DNA from: Alphaproteobacteria bacterium
GTDB lineage: Bacteria; Pseudomonadota; Alphaproteobacteria; Sphingomonadales; Sphingomonadaceae
Direction of reading: 5' to 3'
Length of the DNA: 64,000 bases
Assembly (NCBI GenBank): GCA_018823325.1
Contig: JAHJIJ010000024.1
Span: 83,355 to 147,354 of the forward strand
The first letter of the stretch is position 1. The number at the start of each line of letters is the position of its first letter. The notes under the pieces were generated by a model. That model did no database searches, was not told the DNA's origin, and worked only from the letters and a program-made list of their open reading frames with translations. Of this stretch, positions 26,412-34,894 are shown piece after piece. A program made the position numbers and the translations under genes.

Positions 26412-27779
26412 ATGGCCAAAGCGAAACGACGATATGTCTGCCAGGGCTGCGGTGCCGTGTCGCCGCGCTGGCAGGGGCAGTGCGAGGACTGCGGGGAATG
26501 GAACAGCCTCGTCGAGGAAGCGCCGCCCAGCGCGTTCTCCGCCAAGCATGATCTGCAGGCCGGCGGGCAGGCGATTCGCCTGATCGGGCTGGATGCCGAG
26601 ATCGCGCTGCCCGAGCGCATGTCCACCGGCCTTGCCGAGTTCGACCGGGCGGTGGGCGGCGGTCTGGTGGCAGGATCGGCCAGCCTGATCGGCGGCGATC
26701 CCGGCATCGGCAAGTCCACCCTGCTGCTGCAGGCAGCCGCACGCATGGCGAGGGCAGGGCGACAAGTCATCTATGTGAGCGGCGAGGAAGCCGCCGATCA
26801 GGTACGGCTGCGCGCGCGACGGCTGGGACTGGGCGATGCGCCGGTGAACCTCGCAAGCGCAACCTCCGTCCGGGATATCCTCACCACGCTTGGCCAGCGC
26901 GACGAGCCGGACCTGCTCATCATCGATTCGATCCAGACCATGCACAGCGACCTCATCGAAGGCGCACCGGGTACGGTGAGCCAGGTGCGGGCGAGCGCGC
27001 AGGAGCTGATTCGTTTCGCCAAGAAGGGCGGCACCGCGCTCATTCTCGTCGGCCATGTCACCAAGGACGGCAGCATCGCCGGGCCGCGCGTGCTGGAGCA
27101 TATGGTCGATACGGTGCTCAGCTTCGAGGGCGAACGCAGCCACCAGTATCGCATCCTGCGCGCGATCAAGAATCGCTTCGGCGGCACGGATGAAATTGGT
27201 GTTTTCGCGATGGCTGAGGAAGGGTTGGAGGAAGTGGGAAATCCCTCGGCCCTGTTTCTGACGGATCGCGAGGAGCGGGTCGCGGGGACCGCGGTGTTTC
27301 CGGCGCTGGAAGGCACAAGGCCGGTGCTTGTGGAAGTGCAGGCGCTGACCGTGCGGCTCTCTAGTGGCGCGACTCCGCGTCGGGCAGTGGTCGGCTGGGA
27401 CAGCGGGCGGCTCGCCATGGTGCTGGCGGTGCTGGAAGCGCGCTGCGGGCTGAGCTTTTCGGCCTGCGAGGTCTATCTGAATGTCGCGGGCGGCTATCGC
27501 CTGCAGGACCCGGCGGCCGATCTGGCCGTGGCCGCCGCACTCATTTCGGCGCTCTCCGAGCGACCGGTTCCGCATGATGCGGTCATGCTTGGCGAAATCG
27601 CGCTTTCGGGCGAATTGCGGCCGGTTGCGCACAGCGCCTTGCGGCTGCGGGAAGCGGCCAAGCTTGGCTTCAGTCGCGCCATGCTGCCTGCAGCCAGCGC
27701 CACGCAGGCCTCCGGGATTGCGACGACCGGCTTCCGTGGCCTTGGCGATCTTGTTGACCATCTGCTTGGGCGGGACTAG
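26412..27779 (+). CDS. radA: DNA repair protein RadA
   Basis: A RecA-related ATPase that drives branch migration in recombination. The 455-residue protein has a four-cysteine zinc finger (C10, C13, C24, C27), a Walker A GGDPGIGKST (94-103), the RadA-specific KNRFG motif near residue 253 and a C-terminal Lon-like domain (VYLNVAGGYRLQDPAADLAVAAALIS). ATG at 26412. cvpA follows 9 bp downstream, so the two are likely cotranscribed. Confidence 0.97.
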   Translation: MAKAKRRYVCQGCGAVSPRWQGQCEDCGEWNSLVEEAPPSAFSAKHDLQAGGQAIRLIGLDAEIALPERMSTGLAEFDRAVGGGLVAGSASLIGGDPGIGKSTLLLQAAARMARAGRQVIYVSGEEAADQVRLRARRLGLGDAPVNLASATSVRDILTTLGQRDEPDLLIIDSIQTMHSDLIEGAPGTVSQVRASAQELIRFAKKGGTALILVGHVTKDGSIAGPRVLEHMVDTVLSFEGERSHQYRILRAIKNRFGGTDEIGVFAMAEEGLEEVGNPSALFLTDREERVAGTAVFPALEGTRPVLVEVQALTVRLSSGATPRRAVVGWDSGRLAMVLAVLEARCGLSFSACEVYLNVAGGYRLQDPAADLAVAAALISALSERPVPHDAVMLGEIALSGELRPVAHSALRLREAAKLGFSRAMLPAASATQASGIATTGFRGLGDLVDHLLGRD

Positions 27780-27788
27780 CCACCCGGC

Positions 27789-28349
27789 ATGACCGTGCTG
27801 GATTTTGCCGTTCTGCTGCTGATCGGGGGCCTCGCTGTGCGTGGCTTCATCCGCGGATTCGTGACGGAGTCGCTCTCGCTCGCGGCGCTGATCGGCGGCA
27901 TCGTCGCCGTGCGGCTCTTCCACGCGCCCGTCACGGGGCTGCTCGACAGCTTCATCGGTGCGGAATATGTGGCGGCTCTGATGGCCTTCGCGGCCGTCTT
28001 CGGCGTTGTCTTCATGCTCGGCACCCTGCTCGCGCGCTGGATTGGCGACAAGACCAAGACGTCAATGCTCGGCCTGTTCGATCGCACGCTGGGGCTGGGA
28101 TTCGGCGCCATCAAGGGGCTGCTTGTCGCCACGATCGGCTTTGTGCTCTTCAGCATCGGTTATGACGCAATTTACGGCGTCGAGACCAATCGGCCCGACT
28201 GGATGCGGCTTTCCCGTTCCTATCCGCTGCTCAGCGCCAGTGGATCTGCGATGAGCGCATGGATGGCTGAGAACAGCCGTCGTGGAGGCCTGCTCGGGAT
28301 CCTCGACAATGATGAGGCCGATGAGGAGGCCGACAATGCGGCGCAATGA
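27789..28349 (+). CDS. cvpA: CvpA family membrane protein
   Basis: A 186-residue inner-membrane protein with four hydrophobic segments. The opening DFAVLLLIGGLAVRGFIRGFVTESLSLAALIGG and the middle RTLGLGFGAIKGLLV are the conserved parts of the CvpA/colicin V production family, whose members are now linked mainly to envelope homeostasis. The C-terminal tail is hydrophilic and acidic. It follows radA by 9 bp and precedes the NifU-like gene by 12 bp. Confidence 0.9.
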   Translation: MTVLDFAVLLLIGGLAVRGFIRGFVTESLSLAALIGGIVAVRLFHAPVTGLLDSFIGAEYVAALMAFAAVFGVVFMLGTLLARWIGDKTKTSMLGLFDRTLGLGFGAIKGLLVATIGFVLFSIGYDAIYGVETNRPDWMRLSRSYPLLSASGSAMSAWMAENSRRGGLLGILDNDEADEEADNAAQ

Positions 28350-28361
28350 GGCGACCAAGGC

Positions 28362-28799
28362 ATGAGCGGATCCCTCTACAGTATGGATGTACTGCGGCGC
28401 GCGGCAAGCGTAGCCGATTTCCCGCCACTCGCGGATGCGGATGTGGCCGAGGAACGCCGCTCGGCAACCTGCGGAAGCCGGGTTGCCGTGACGCTGCAAC
28501 TCGACGAAGCCGGGCGGGTGGCCGCGATCGGCGTTGATGCCAAGGCCTGTGCATTGGGTCAGGCTGCTGCCGCCATTTTGGCTGCCGAAGCGACCGGAGC
28601 CGATCTCGTCACCATCGAAGCGGTGAGCGAGGCGTGGCGCGCCTATCTTTCCGGTGAACGCGATGTGCTGCCCGATTGGCCGGGGCTCGAACTGCTCGCT
28701 GCCGGGCGCGATTATCCGGCACGGCATCCATCGATGCGGCTTGGCTTTGAGGCTGCTGCCGCCGCATTGGCCCGCGCAAATCTGGAGAGAACGCCATGA
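28362..28799 (+). CDS. NifU/IscU-like iron-sulfur cluster scaffold protein lacking the third cysteine
   Basis: A 145-residue protein with the IscU/NifU N-terminal fold. Two scaffold cysteines are visible in ATCGSRV and KACALGQAAAAIL. In IscU and SufU a third ligand follows in a segment like YPARHKC; here the aligned segment reads YPARHPSM, so the cysteine is replaced. Sphingomonads and relatives carry proteins of this type annotated as Fe-S assembly scaffolds, and with two cysteines its activity is uncertain. The ATG is at 28362, and the stop overlaps the DUF423 start by 4 bp. Confidence 0.78.
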   Translation: MSGSLYSMDVLRRAASVADFPPLADADVAEERRSATCGSRVAVTLQLDEAGRVAAIGVDAKACALGQAAAAILAAEATGADLVTIEAVSEAWRAYLSGERDVLPDWPGLELLAAGRDYPARHPSMRLGFEAAAAALARANLERTP

Positions 28800-29131
28800 T
28801 CGCCGTGTTTGCGGCGCTGAGCGCTGCCGTTGCCATCGGCGCATCAGCCTTCGGCGCCCACGCTGCGAGTTCTCCGCAGGCGGCCGAGTGGCTGCGCACG
28901 GGTGGACTCTATCAGTTGATTCACGCTGTTGCGGTACTGGCGTTGCTGCGGTTCCCCGTCGGTTCCGGCGCCTCCTGGGCCTTGCTGGGCGGCAGCGTAT
29001 TGTTCGCTGCGACCCTTTACGCAATGGCGCTGGGCGCACCGCGCTGGCTGGGCGCGGTCACACCCATCGGCGGCACGATCATGATCCTGGGCTGGCTCTG
29101 GCTGGGATGGAAGCTAGCCCGCGCGGCCTGA
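28796..29131 (+). CDS. DUF423 family small membrane protein
   Basis: A 111-residue protein with four hydrophobic helices. The pattern AAIGASAFGAHA-like start (here AVAIGASAFGAHA), YQLIHAVAVLAL and the C-terminal GAVTPIGGTIMILGWLWLGW are the DUF423 (YgdD/YwdK) signature. No function is established. The ATGA overlap with the preceding NifU-like gene points to translational coupling. It converges on aroB with 15 bp between. Confidence 0.9.
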   Translation: MIAVFAALSAAVAIGASAFGAHAASSPQAAEWLRTGGLYQLIHAVAVLALLRFPVGSGASWALLGGSVLFAATLYAMALGAPRWLGAVTPIGGTIMILGWLWLGWKLARAA

Positions 29132-29146
29132 GCGGTCTCGTTGGCG

Positions 29147-30244
29147 TCAGGCGCCGTCGAGATAGGCGGCGACATCGGCAAGATCGACATCCTTGGCCAG
29201 ATAGGTCTGGCCGATGCCGCGTGCGAGCAGGAAGGGCAGGGTGCCGCCCGCCATCTTCTTGTCATGCAGCATGTGCTCGACCAGCCGCGCGCCCGACGCG
29301 GTGACGCCGGCCTCGGCCAGTGAGGCAGGCAGGCCGACGGTCCGCAGATGCGCGACGACGCGCGCAGCATCGTCCGCCGGGCACTCGCCGCGCCGCACCG
29401 AATAGCCGAACGCGAGTGCCATGCCGGCGGCTACGCCCTCGCCGTGCAGCAGCCGTTCCGAGAAGCCGGTTTCCGCTTCGAGCGCGTGGCCGAAGGTGTG
29501 GCCGAGATTGAGCAGGGCGCGGCGGCCGCTGGTCTCACGCTCGTCCTCGGCGACAATGGCGGCCTTGGCGGCGACGCTGCGGGCAATGGCGTGCGCGCGG
29601 GCCTCGGCCTCGCCTGCCATCAGCCTGCTGCCGTTCGCCTCGCACCATTCGAAGAATGCGGCATCATCGATGAGACCATATTTGATCACCTCGGCATAGC
29701 CGGCGCGGACCTCGCGGGGCGCGAGCGTATCAAGCGTGTCGGGATCGATCAGCACCAGCGCCGGCTGGTGGAAGGCGCCCAGCAGGTTCTTGCCAGCGCG
29801 GCTGTTGATCGCGGTCTTCCCACCCACGGAACTATCGACCTGAGACAGCAGAGTAGTGGGGATCTGAATGAAATTGCAGCCGCGCTTGACGATGGATGCT
29901 GCGAAACCGACCAGATCTCCGATCACGCCGCCACCGAGCGCAATCACATGGTCGCGCCGCTCGATACCGTGCGCAATCATCCGGTCCGTCAGCGCCTCGA
30001 GGTGCTGCCAGCTCTTCGTGCTTTCCCCCGCCGGGAGCGTGACCAGCTCGGCGGACAGGCCGGCGGCATCCAGCGACGCCTTGAGGCGCGGCCATTGCGC
30101 GCGAGCGACATGCTCGTCTGAGATGACCAGAAACGGTCGGCCGCTGGCATAGGGCGCCAGTGCGGCGCCGGCGCGATCCAGCAGGCCGGCTTCGATGCGC
30201 ACCTCATAGCTGCGCTCGCCAAGGGATACCGGAACGATGGTCAT
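29147..30244 (-). CDS. aroB: 3-dehydroquinate synthase
   Basis: Second step of the shikimate pathway, an NAD- and zinc-dependent cyclase. The 365-residue protein has LPAGESTKSWQHLEALTDRM, ALGGGVIGDLVGFAAS, QIPTTLLSQVDSSVGGKTAINSRAGKNLLGAFHQP and RRALLNLGHTFGHALE, covering the NAD site and the metal-binding histidines. It overlaps aroK by 4 bp, the usual aroK-aroB arrangement. Confidence 0.97.
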   Translation of the reverse strand: MTIVPVSLGERSYEVRIEAGLLDRAGAALAPYASGRPFLVISDEHVARAQWPRLKASLDAAGLSAELVTLPAGESTKSWQHLEALTDRMIAHGIERRDHVIALGGGVIGDLVGFAASIVKRGCNFIQIPTTLLSQVDSSVGGKTAINSRAGKNLLGAFHQPALVLIDPDTLDTLAPREVRAGYAEVIKYGLIDDAAFFEWCEANGSRLMAGEAEARAHAIARSVAAKAAIVAEDERETSGRRALLNLGHTFGHALEAETGFSERLLHGEGVAAGMALAFGYSVRRGECPADDAARVVAHLRTVGLPASLAEAGVTASGARLVEHMLHDKKMAGGTLPFLLARGIGQTYLAKDVDLADVAAYLDGA

Positions 30245-30783
30245 AGGCCGATTGCCTTCACGATCTTGTCGACGGTCGCCTCATGCGGCGAGTCCGAGCT
30301 TTTGATTTGAATGGGTGCCTGCGCATAGAACGGCGTGCGTTCGCGGGCCAGCGTCCTGAGGACTTCGCGGGGGTCGCGCCCCTTGAGCAGAGGGCGTCCG
30401 TCCCGTCGGGATACCCGCTGGACGAGGATCTCGATGTCCGCGTCCAGCCAGACGGCTACGGCTTTCTCGAGAATGAGGTGGCGGGTCTCGTCATTCACGA
30501 ACGCTCCGCCGCCGGTTGCGATGACCTTTGGCACGCCATCGATCAACCGGGCGATGACGCGCCGTTCCCCGTCACGAAATGCCGCCTCGCCATAAGTGTC
30601 GAAGATTTCCTGGATGCTCATGCCGGCGGCGCGCTCGATCTCGTCATCGGCATCGACGAACGGAAGATTGAGCCGCGCCGCGAGACGGCGACCGATCGTG
30701 GACTTGCCCACACCCATCAGGCCGACGAGGACGATGGATGAGCCTGTGCCGGCTTCGTCGCGATATTTATCGTTTCGCCCCAT
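30241..30783 (-). CDS. aroK: Shikimate kinase
   Basis: Phosphorylates shikimate at the 3-hydroxyl. The 180-residue protein has the Walker A GLMGVGKST near residues 21-29, the shikimate-binding DADDEIE, FRDGERRVI and the GGGAF motif. ATG at 30783. It is first in the aroK-aroB operon, divergent from a small membrane-protein gene across 96 bp that include a nested palindrome (30811-30843). Confidence 0.96.
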   Translation of the reverse strand: MGRNDKYRDEAGTGSSIVLVGLMGVGKSTIGRRLAARLNLPFVDADDEIERAAGMSIQEIFDTYGEAAFRDGERRVIARLIDGVPKVIATGGGAFVNDETRHLILEKAVAVWLDADIEILVQRVSRRDGRPLLKGRDPREVLRTLARERTPFYAQAPIQIKSSDSPHEATVDKIVKAIGL

Positions 30784-30810
30784 GACCTGCGCGGCTATAC
30801 AGCCGCCAAC

Positions 30811-30843
30811 GCCTGAGGCAACGGCGTTCGAACGCCCTCAGGC
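30811..30843. promoter_or_regulatory. Nested palindrome in the aroK divergent promoter region
   Basis: A central perfect 14-bp palindrome GGCGTTCGAACGCC (30823-30836) is flanked by a second matching pair, GCCTGAG (30811-30817) and CTCAGGC (30837-30843), with five unpaired bases on the left side only. It begins 28 bp upstream of the aroK start and ends 37 bp before the divergent gene. It could be an operator or a hairpin in the aroK leader. No regulator is identified. Confidence 0.55.
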
Positions 30844-30879
30844 ATATGTCTCTGCAACGGTAAGGCCCTATCCCCCATC

Positions 30880-31071
30880 ATGAAACTCAGCCGCCGCGAC
30901 CCCTATCAGACGTCCTACCGCGCGCGTCGCCCGCGCAATCCGCTGTCGATGATCGGCCTGATTGTCCTCGTGATCCTGCTTGTCGTTCTGGGGCTGTCCT
31001 GGTGGAACGGGAGCGAGCAGCCCGTCACTGAAATCGAAATGCCGGTCTCCGCCGAGCAGCTTGCCGGCTAG
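30880..31071 (+). CDS. Small single-span membrane protein of unknown function
   Basis: A 63-residue protein with a basic N-terminal part (KLSRRDPYQTSYRARRPRNP), one strong transmembrane helix (IGLIVLVILLVVLGLSWW) and a short acidic periplasmic tail, so an N-in topology is expected. No family recognised. It is followed 9 bp later by a large exported-protein gene, suggesting cotranscription and possibly a shared envelope role. Confidence 0.7.
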   Translation: MKLSRRDPYQTSYRARRPRNPLSMIGLIVLVILLVVLGLSWWNGSEQPVTEIEMPVSAEQLAG

Positions 31072-31080
31072 GGCAGGGCT

Positions 31081-32922
31081 GTGCGCGGTAGACAGATCGG
31101 TTTGCTGGTTGGCCTGAGTGCTTTGGCGCTCAGCATTCCGGTGCTGGCGCAGAGTGGCCCGGAGTCCCTGCTTCCGCCAGGTTTTGGCGAGGATGCGCCG
31201 ACACCGACCCCGTCTGTCCCGCAGCCTGCCACGCCGCAGGCGCCGGCAGGGCCTTCCGCACCCGCGCCAACGCCGCTCCTGCCATCCGGCACTGAGCTGG
31301 ACCGTGCTGCCGAGGCCATGGAGGCGGACGAGGGCGATAACGAAGCTGAAGCGGACGAGATTGCCGCGAAATACGACCTACCGCCGTCGGCACGGCGCTC
31401 CCTTGACCGGATCGGGCCGTTGAAGGCAGCGCAGGGCGGTTTGGGAGATGCGGCCTTCGGTCAACGAAACGGGGAAGCGCTGGCGCGGGTCATGCGCAGC
31501 ATGCGGGCGCCGGTCATGTCCCGTTGGGCAAGCATCCTGCTGCGTCGCGCGCTGCTCTCCGACACCGTTACGCCATCGGACATCAATGGCGCGGACTGGG
31601 CGGCCGAGCGGGCCTGGTTGCTGTTGCGCATGGGTGAGGCCGATAACGCGCGCCTGCTGATCCAGCAGATCGATTCAGACCAGTATACGCGCCGCCTCTA
31701 TTCGGTGGCGATGCAGGCGCAGCTCGCCACCGCCGATCCGGCCGGCTTCTGCCCGCTGCTGCCCCGCGCGCGGGATATGAGTGATGAGCCGGGCTGGTTC
31801 ATGGCGCAGGCGATCTGTGCGTCTTTCTCGGCCGATCAGGGCACGGCGAGCGCATTGCTCAGCCAGGCCCAGCGGCGGGGGATTGCGCGAGGCATTGATT
31901 ATCGGCTTGCCGAAAAGGTGGTCGGTGCGGGCCCGAACAGCCGCCGCTCAGTGAGGATCGAGTGGGACGGGGTGACTCAGCTCACCACCTGGCGTTACGG
32001 CCTGGCAACAGCGACCAATGTCGAGATTCCGGCAGAGCTCTTCTCGACCGCGGGGCCGCAGGTCCGTGCCTGGCAGGCCCGGGCGGCGAATCTTTCACCG
32101 ATGGATCGGCGCGCGGGTGTTGCCGTCGCCGCGCGCCTCGGGGTGTTCTCCGGGGCCGCCTTGCGCAGCTTCCACGCCGCTCTTGCCGAGGACGATAATG
32201 CCGACAGCAGCGCGAGCGAGCGGGCCGACTGGCTGGGGACCGCCTATGGGAGTGGTGACGCCAGCACGCGAATCGCCGCCATGCGGGATTTCTGGCTTGC
32301 ACAGCCTGCCGACGGTCTGGGAGCGGGGCCGGGTGGCGTTTATTACGGCGCGCTGCCGGCGCTCGCGCGCGCCGCGGCCGCCCTGCCGGTGCAGGCGGAG
32401 ACCGGCGACGACACGCCATGGCTGATCGCCGCGATGCTGACGGGCGGTTATGATCGCAGTGCGGCGCGATGGACCGGCGTCCTCAATGGACTTGAAGGCG
32501 ACGCGCAGCAACGCAGCTGGGCATTGCTGGCGACCGGCTTGCCCGATGCTGCCGTGGACCTCTCTGCTGCGCGTATTGCTGCCTTCGTGGCGGCGGACGA
32601 GCGGGAAACAAAGCTGCGCGGGCACAGCCTCGTCGCGGTCCTTGGCGGACTCAATCGGCTGCCGGCGAGCGAACGCGCGCAGCTGCTTCAGGATGCCGGC
32701 ATTGACCTCTCGTCCCGTCGCCGCTGGGTGCGGGCGATCACCGCAGCGGCCGCCCGGGGTGAGCAAGGCACGGTGGCGCTGCTCGCCGCGGTTGGCATGC
32801 AGGGCCTCAACTGGCAGACGATTACACCGGAGCAACTCTATTTCATTGTCTCCTCGCTCGACCAGGTGGGCCTTGGTCCTTATGCGCGGATGATCGGTGC
32901 CGAGGCCATGGCGCGGCTCTGA
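31081..32922 (+). CDS. Large exported protein of unknown function, helical-repeat character
   Basis: A 613-residue protein starting with GTG at 31081, with a clear signal peptide (IGLLVGLSALALSIPVLAQ). About 45 residues rich in Pro, Ala and Thr follow, and then a long alanine-rich alpha-helical body. Segments such as DWAAERAWLLLRMGEADNARLLIQQI resemble TPR-like helical hairpins, though I cannot define a repeat register. I recognise no enzymatic motif. I believe related proteins occur in sphingomonads without assigned function. It overlaps xerD by one base (TGATG), so the two are translationally coupled. Confidence 0.75.
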   Translation: MRGRQIGLLVGLSALALSIPVLAQSGPESLLPPGFGEDAPTPTPSVPQPATPQAPAGPSAPAPTPLLPSGTELDRAAEAMEADEGDNEAEADEIAAKYDLPPSARRSLDRIGPLKAAQGGLGDAAFGQRNGEALARVMRSMRAPVMSRWASILLRRALLSDTVTPSDINGADWAAERAWLLLRMGEADNARLLIQQIDSDQYTRRLYSVAMQAQLATADPAGFCPLLPRARDMSDEPGWFMAQAICASFSADQGTASALLSQAQRRGIARGIDYRLAEKVVGAGPNSRRSVRIEWDGVTQLTTWRYGLATATNVEIPAELFSTAGPQVRAWQARAANLSPMDRRAGVAVAARLGVFSGAALRSFHAALAEDDNADSSASERADWLGTAYGSGDASTRIAAMRDFWLAQPADGLGAGPGGVYYGALPALARAAAALPVQAETGDDTPWLIAAMLTGGYDRSAARWTGVLNGLEGDAQQRSWALLATGLPDAAVDLSAARIAAFVAADERETKLRGHSLVAVLGGLNRLPASERAQLLQDAGIDLSSRRRWVRAITAAAARGEQGTVALLAAVGMQGLNWQTITPEQLYFIVSSLDQVGLGPYARMIGAEAMARL

Positions 32923-33851
32923 TGGTGGGCGAGGTCGACCGGGAGGCGATGCCGGATCCTCGCGATAGCACGCTGATCGACCGCTACCTCACCATGATGG
33001 CAGCCGAGCGCGGGGCTTCTCGCAATACGCTGCTCGCCTATCGCAACGATCTGGAAGATGCCTCGGCCCGGATCGAAGGCCTGGGCATGGCTGATGCGGC
33101 GCGGCTCGGTGAACTGACGACAGCGTGGCGAGAGCTGGCGCCATCCACACTGGCTCGCAAATTCTCTGCCCTGCGTGGCTTCTTTGCGTTTCTCGAAGCG
33201 GAATCGATCCGCCCGGACAATCCTGCAGTCGCCCTGCCGCGCCCCAGCCTGCGCCGGCCGCTGCCCAAGATTCTCTCGCATGGCGATGTCGACGCCATTT
33301 TTGCCGTCATCGCCGAGCGGGTAGCGCGGACGCCGGTCAATCCGCTCGACCTCCGACTGTCCGCGCTGATCGAGCTATTATACGGTTCCGGTCTGCGAGC
33401 TACCGAATTGGTTTCGTTGCCCGCCCGCGCATTGGCGAGCGACCGTCCCTTCCTCATTATTCGAGGAAAAGGCGGGCGAGAGCGCCTGGTTCCGATTTCG
33501 GATCGGGCGCGCGCGGCAGTGGCCAGTTGGCGCGCCCATGTGCCGGATGACAGCCCATGGCTGTTCCCGTCGGGCAAATCCTATTTGAGCCGCGTGCGCC
33601 TCTTCCAGCTTGTGCGTGCACTCGCTGCCGAAGCAGGCATCGATCCCGCGCGGGTCAGCCCGCATGTGCTGCGCCATGCGTTTGCGACCCATCTGCTCGA
33701 AGGCGGGGCCGATCTGCGCGCGCTTCAGGCCATGCTGGGTCATGCCGACATCGCCACGACGCAGATCTACACCCATGTCGATGCTGCGCGTCTCGTGGCG
33801 CTGGTCAATGCGCGCCATCCGCTCGTTGACCTTGAGCGGCGCTCCGTATAG
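32922..33851 (+). CDS. xerD: Tyrosine recombinase XerD
   Basis: Site-specific recombinase that, with XerC, resolves chromosome dimers at dif under FtsK control. The 309-residue protein has the N-terminal SAM-like domain (DRYLTMMAAERGASRNTLLAYRNDL) and the C-terminal catalytic domain with GSGLRATELVSL (first Arg, about 159), HVLRHAFATHLLEGG (His and second Arg, about 247-250), LGHADIATTQIYTHVD (His and nucleophilic Tyr). All catalytic residues are intact. Nothing else suggests a mobile element, so a chromosomal XerD role is favoured over an integrase. Confidence 0.92.
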   Translation: MVGEVDREAMPDPRDSTLIDRYLTMMAAERGASRNTLLAYRNDLEDASARIEGLGMADAARLGELTTAWRELAPSTLARKFSALRGFFAFLEAESIRPDNPAVALPRPSLRRPLPKILSHGDVDAIFAVIAERVARTPVNPLDLRLSALIELLYGSGLRATELVSLPARALASDRPFLIIRGKGGRERLVPISDRARAAVASWRAHVPDDSPWLFPSGKSYLSRVRLFQLVRALAAEAGIDPARVSPHVLRHAFATHLLEGGADLRALQAMLGHADIATTQIYTHVDAARLVALVNARHPLVDLERRSV

Positions 33852-33860
33852 CGCGCCAGC

Positions 33861-34805
33861 ATGATCAGTTATCTCGACTTTGAGAAGCCGGTAGCGGCGC
33901 TCCAGGCCCGGATCGACGAACTGCGCGAGACGGCGGACAATGATTCCATCGACATCGACGCGGAAGTCGAGAAGCTGCAGCAGCGCTCCACCGCGATGCT
34001 GGCGGACCTGTATGCGCGGCTGACCCCTTGGCAGAAGACGCAGGTCGCCCGTCATGCGGAGCGCCCACATTTCCGCGATTTCGTCGACAACATGTGCAGC
34101 GATTTCATGCCGCTGGCAGGGGATCGGGCGTTCGCTGACGATCAGGCGATTCAAGGCGGCTTCGCGACGATCGACGGGCGCAAGGTGATGCTCATCGGCC
34201 ATGAAAAGGGCCACGACACCGCGACGCGCGTGAAGCATAATTTCGGCATGGGCATGCCCGAGGGGTATCGCAAGGCGATAAGGCTGATGGAGCTGGCCGA
34301 TCGCTTTGGGCTTCCGGTGATCACGCTGGTCGATACATCCGGTGCCTTTCCCGGCGTGCAGGCCGAGGAGCGCGGGCAGGCCGAGGCGATTGCGCGGGCG
34401 ACCGAGGCTTGCCTTGCTCTTGGTGTTCCGCTGGTGGCGGCTGTGGTTGGCGAAGGCGGCTCGGGTGGCGCTGTGGCTTTGGCGTCGGCCAATCGCGTGC
34501 TGATGTTCGAGCATGCAATTTATTCGGTTATTTCCCCCGAAGGCTGCGCGTCGATCCTTTGGCGAACCGCTGACAAGGCGGCCGATGCTGCGCAGGCGAT
34601 GCAGGTAACGGCGCAGCAGCTGGCAACGCTTGGCGTGATCGACCGGATTGTCCCCGAACCGGTCGGTGGTGCTCACCGTTCACCGGAAGCGGCAATCGAA
34701 GGCCTGAAAAGCGCGATACTGGAAGAGCTTGCGGCGCTGGATGGACAGAACCCGGTTGCTCTGCGCGAGCAGCGTGCGCAGAAGTTTCTGGCGATGGGCG
34801 CCTGA
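33861..34805 (+). CDS. accA: Acetyl-CoA carboxylase carboxyltransferase subunit alpha
   Basis: Subunit of the carboxyltransferase that passes CO2 from biotin to acetyl-CoA, the first committed step of fatty-acid synthesis. The 314-residue protein starts YLDFEKPVAALQARIDEL and contains GHEKGHDTATRVKHNFGMGMPEGYRKA, FGLPVITLVDTSGAFPG, GEGGSGGAVAL and VISPEGCASILWR, all standard. ATG at 33861, 9 bp after xerD. Confidence 0.97.
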   Translation: MISYLDFEKPVAALQARIDELRETADNDSIDIDAEVEKLQQRSTAMLADLYARLTPWQKTQVARHAERPHFRDFVDNMCSDFMPLAGDRAFADDQAIQGGFATIDGRKVMLIGHEKGHDTATRVKHNFGMGMPEGYRKAIRLMELADRFGLPVITLVDTSGAFPGVQAEERGQAEAIARATEACLALGVPLVAAVVGEGGSGGAVALASANRVLMFEHAIYSVISPEGCASILWRTADKAADAAQAMQVTAQQLATLGVIDRIVPEPVGGAHRSPEAAIEGLKSAILEELAALDGQNPVALREQRAQKFLAMGA

Positions 34806-34894
34806 AGCCGGGAACAGCTGTAGCGGATTTGCATTCCCCCAACGTCCGTCTAGTTTCGGTTCGTCGCAAACAGACATTGAGAGAGAGGGGACTT

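Noticed and set aside
25797..27923. 708-codon open frame on the minus strand
   Set aside because: It is antisense to the host-attachment family gene and radA, whose zinc finger, Walker A and KNRFG motifs are intact.
32922..33851. Tyrosine recombinase as an integrase marking a mobile element
   Set aside because: Length, motifs and setting among housekeeping genes fit chromosomal XerD. No flanking direct repeats or cargo are seen.
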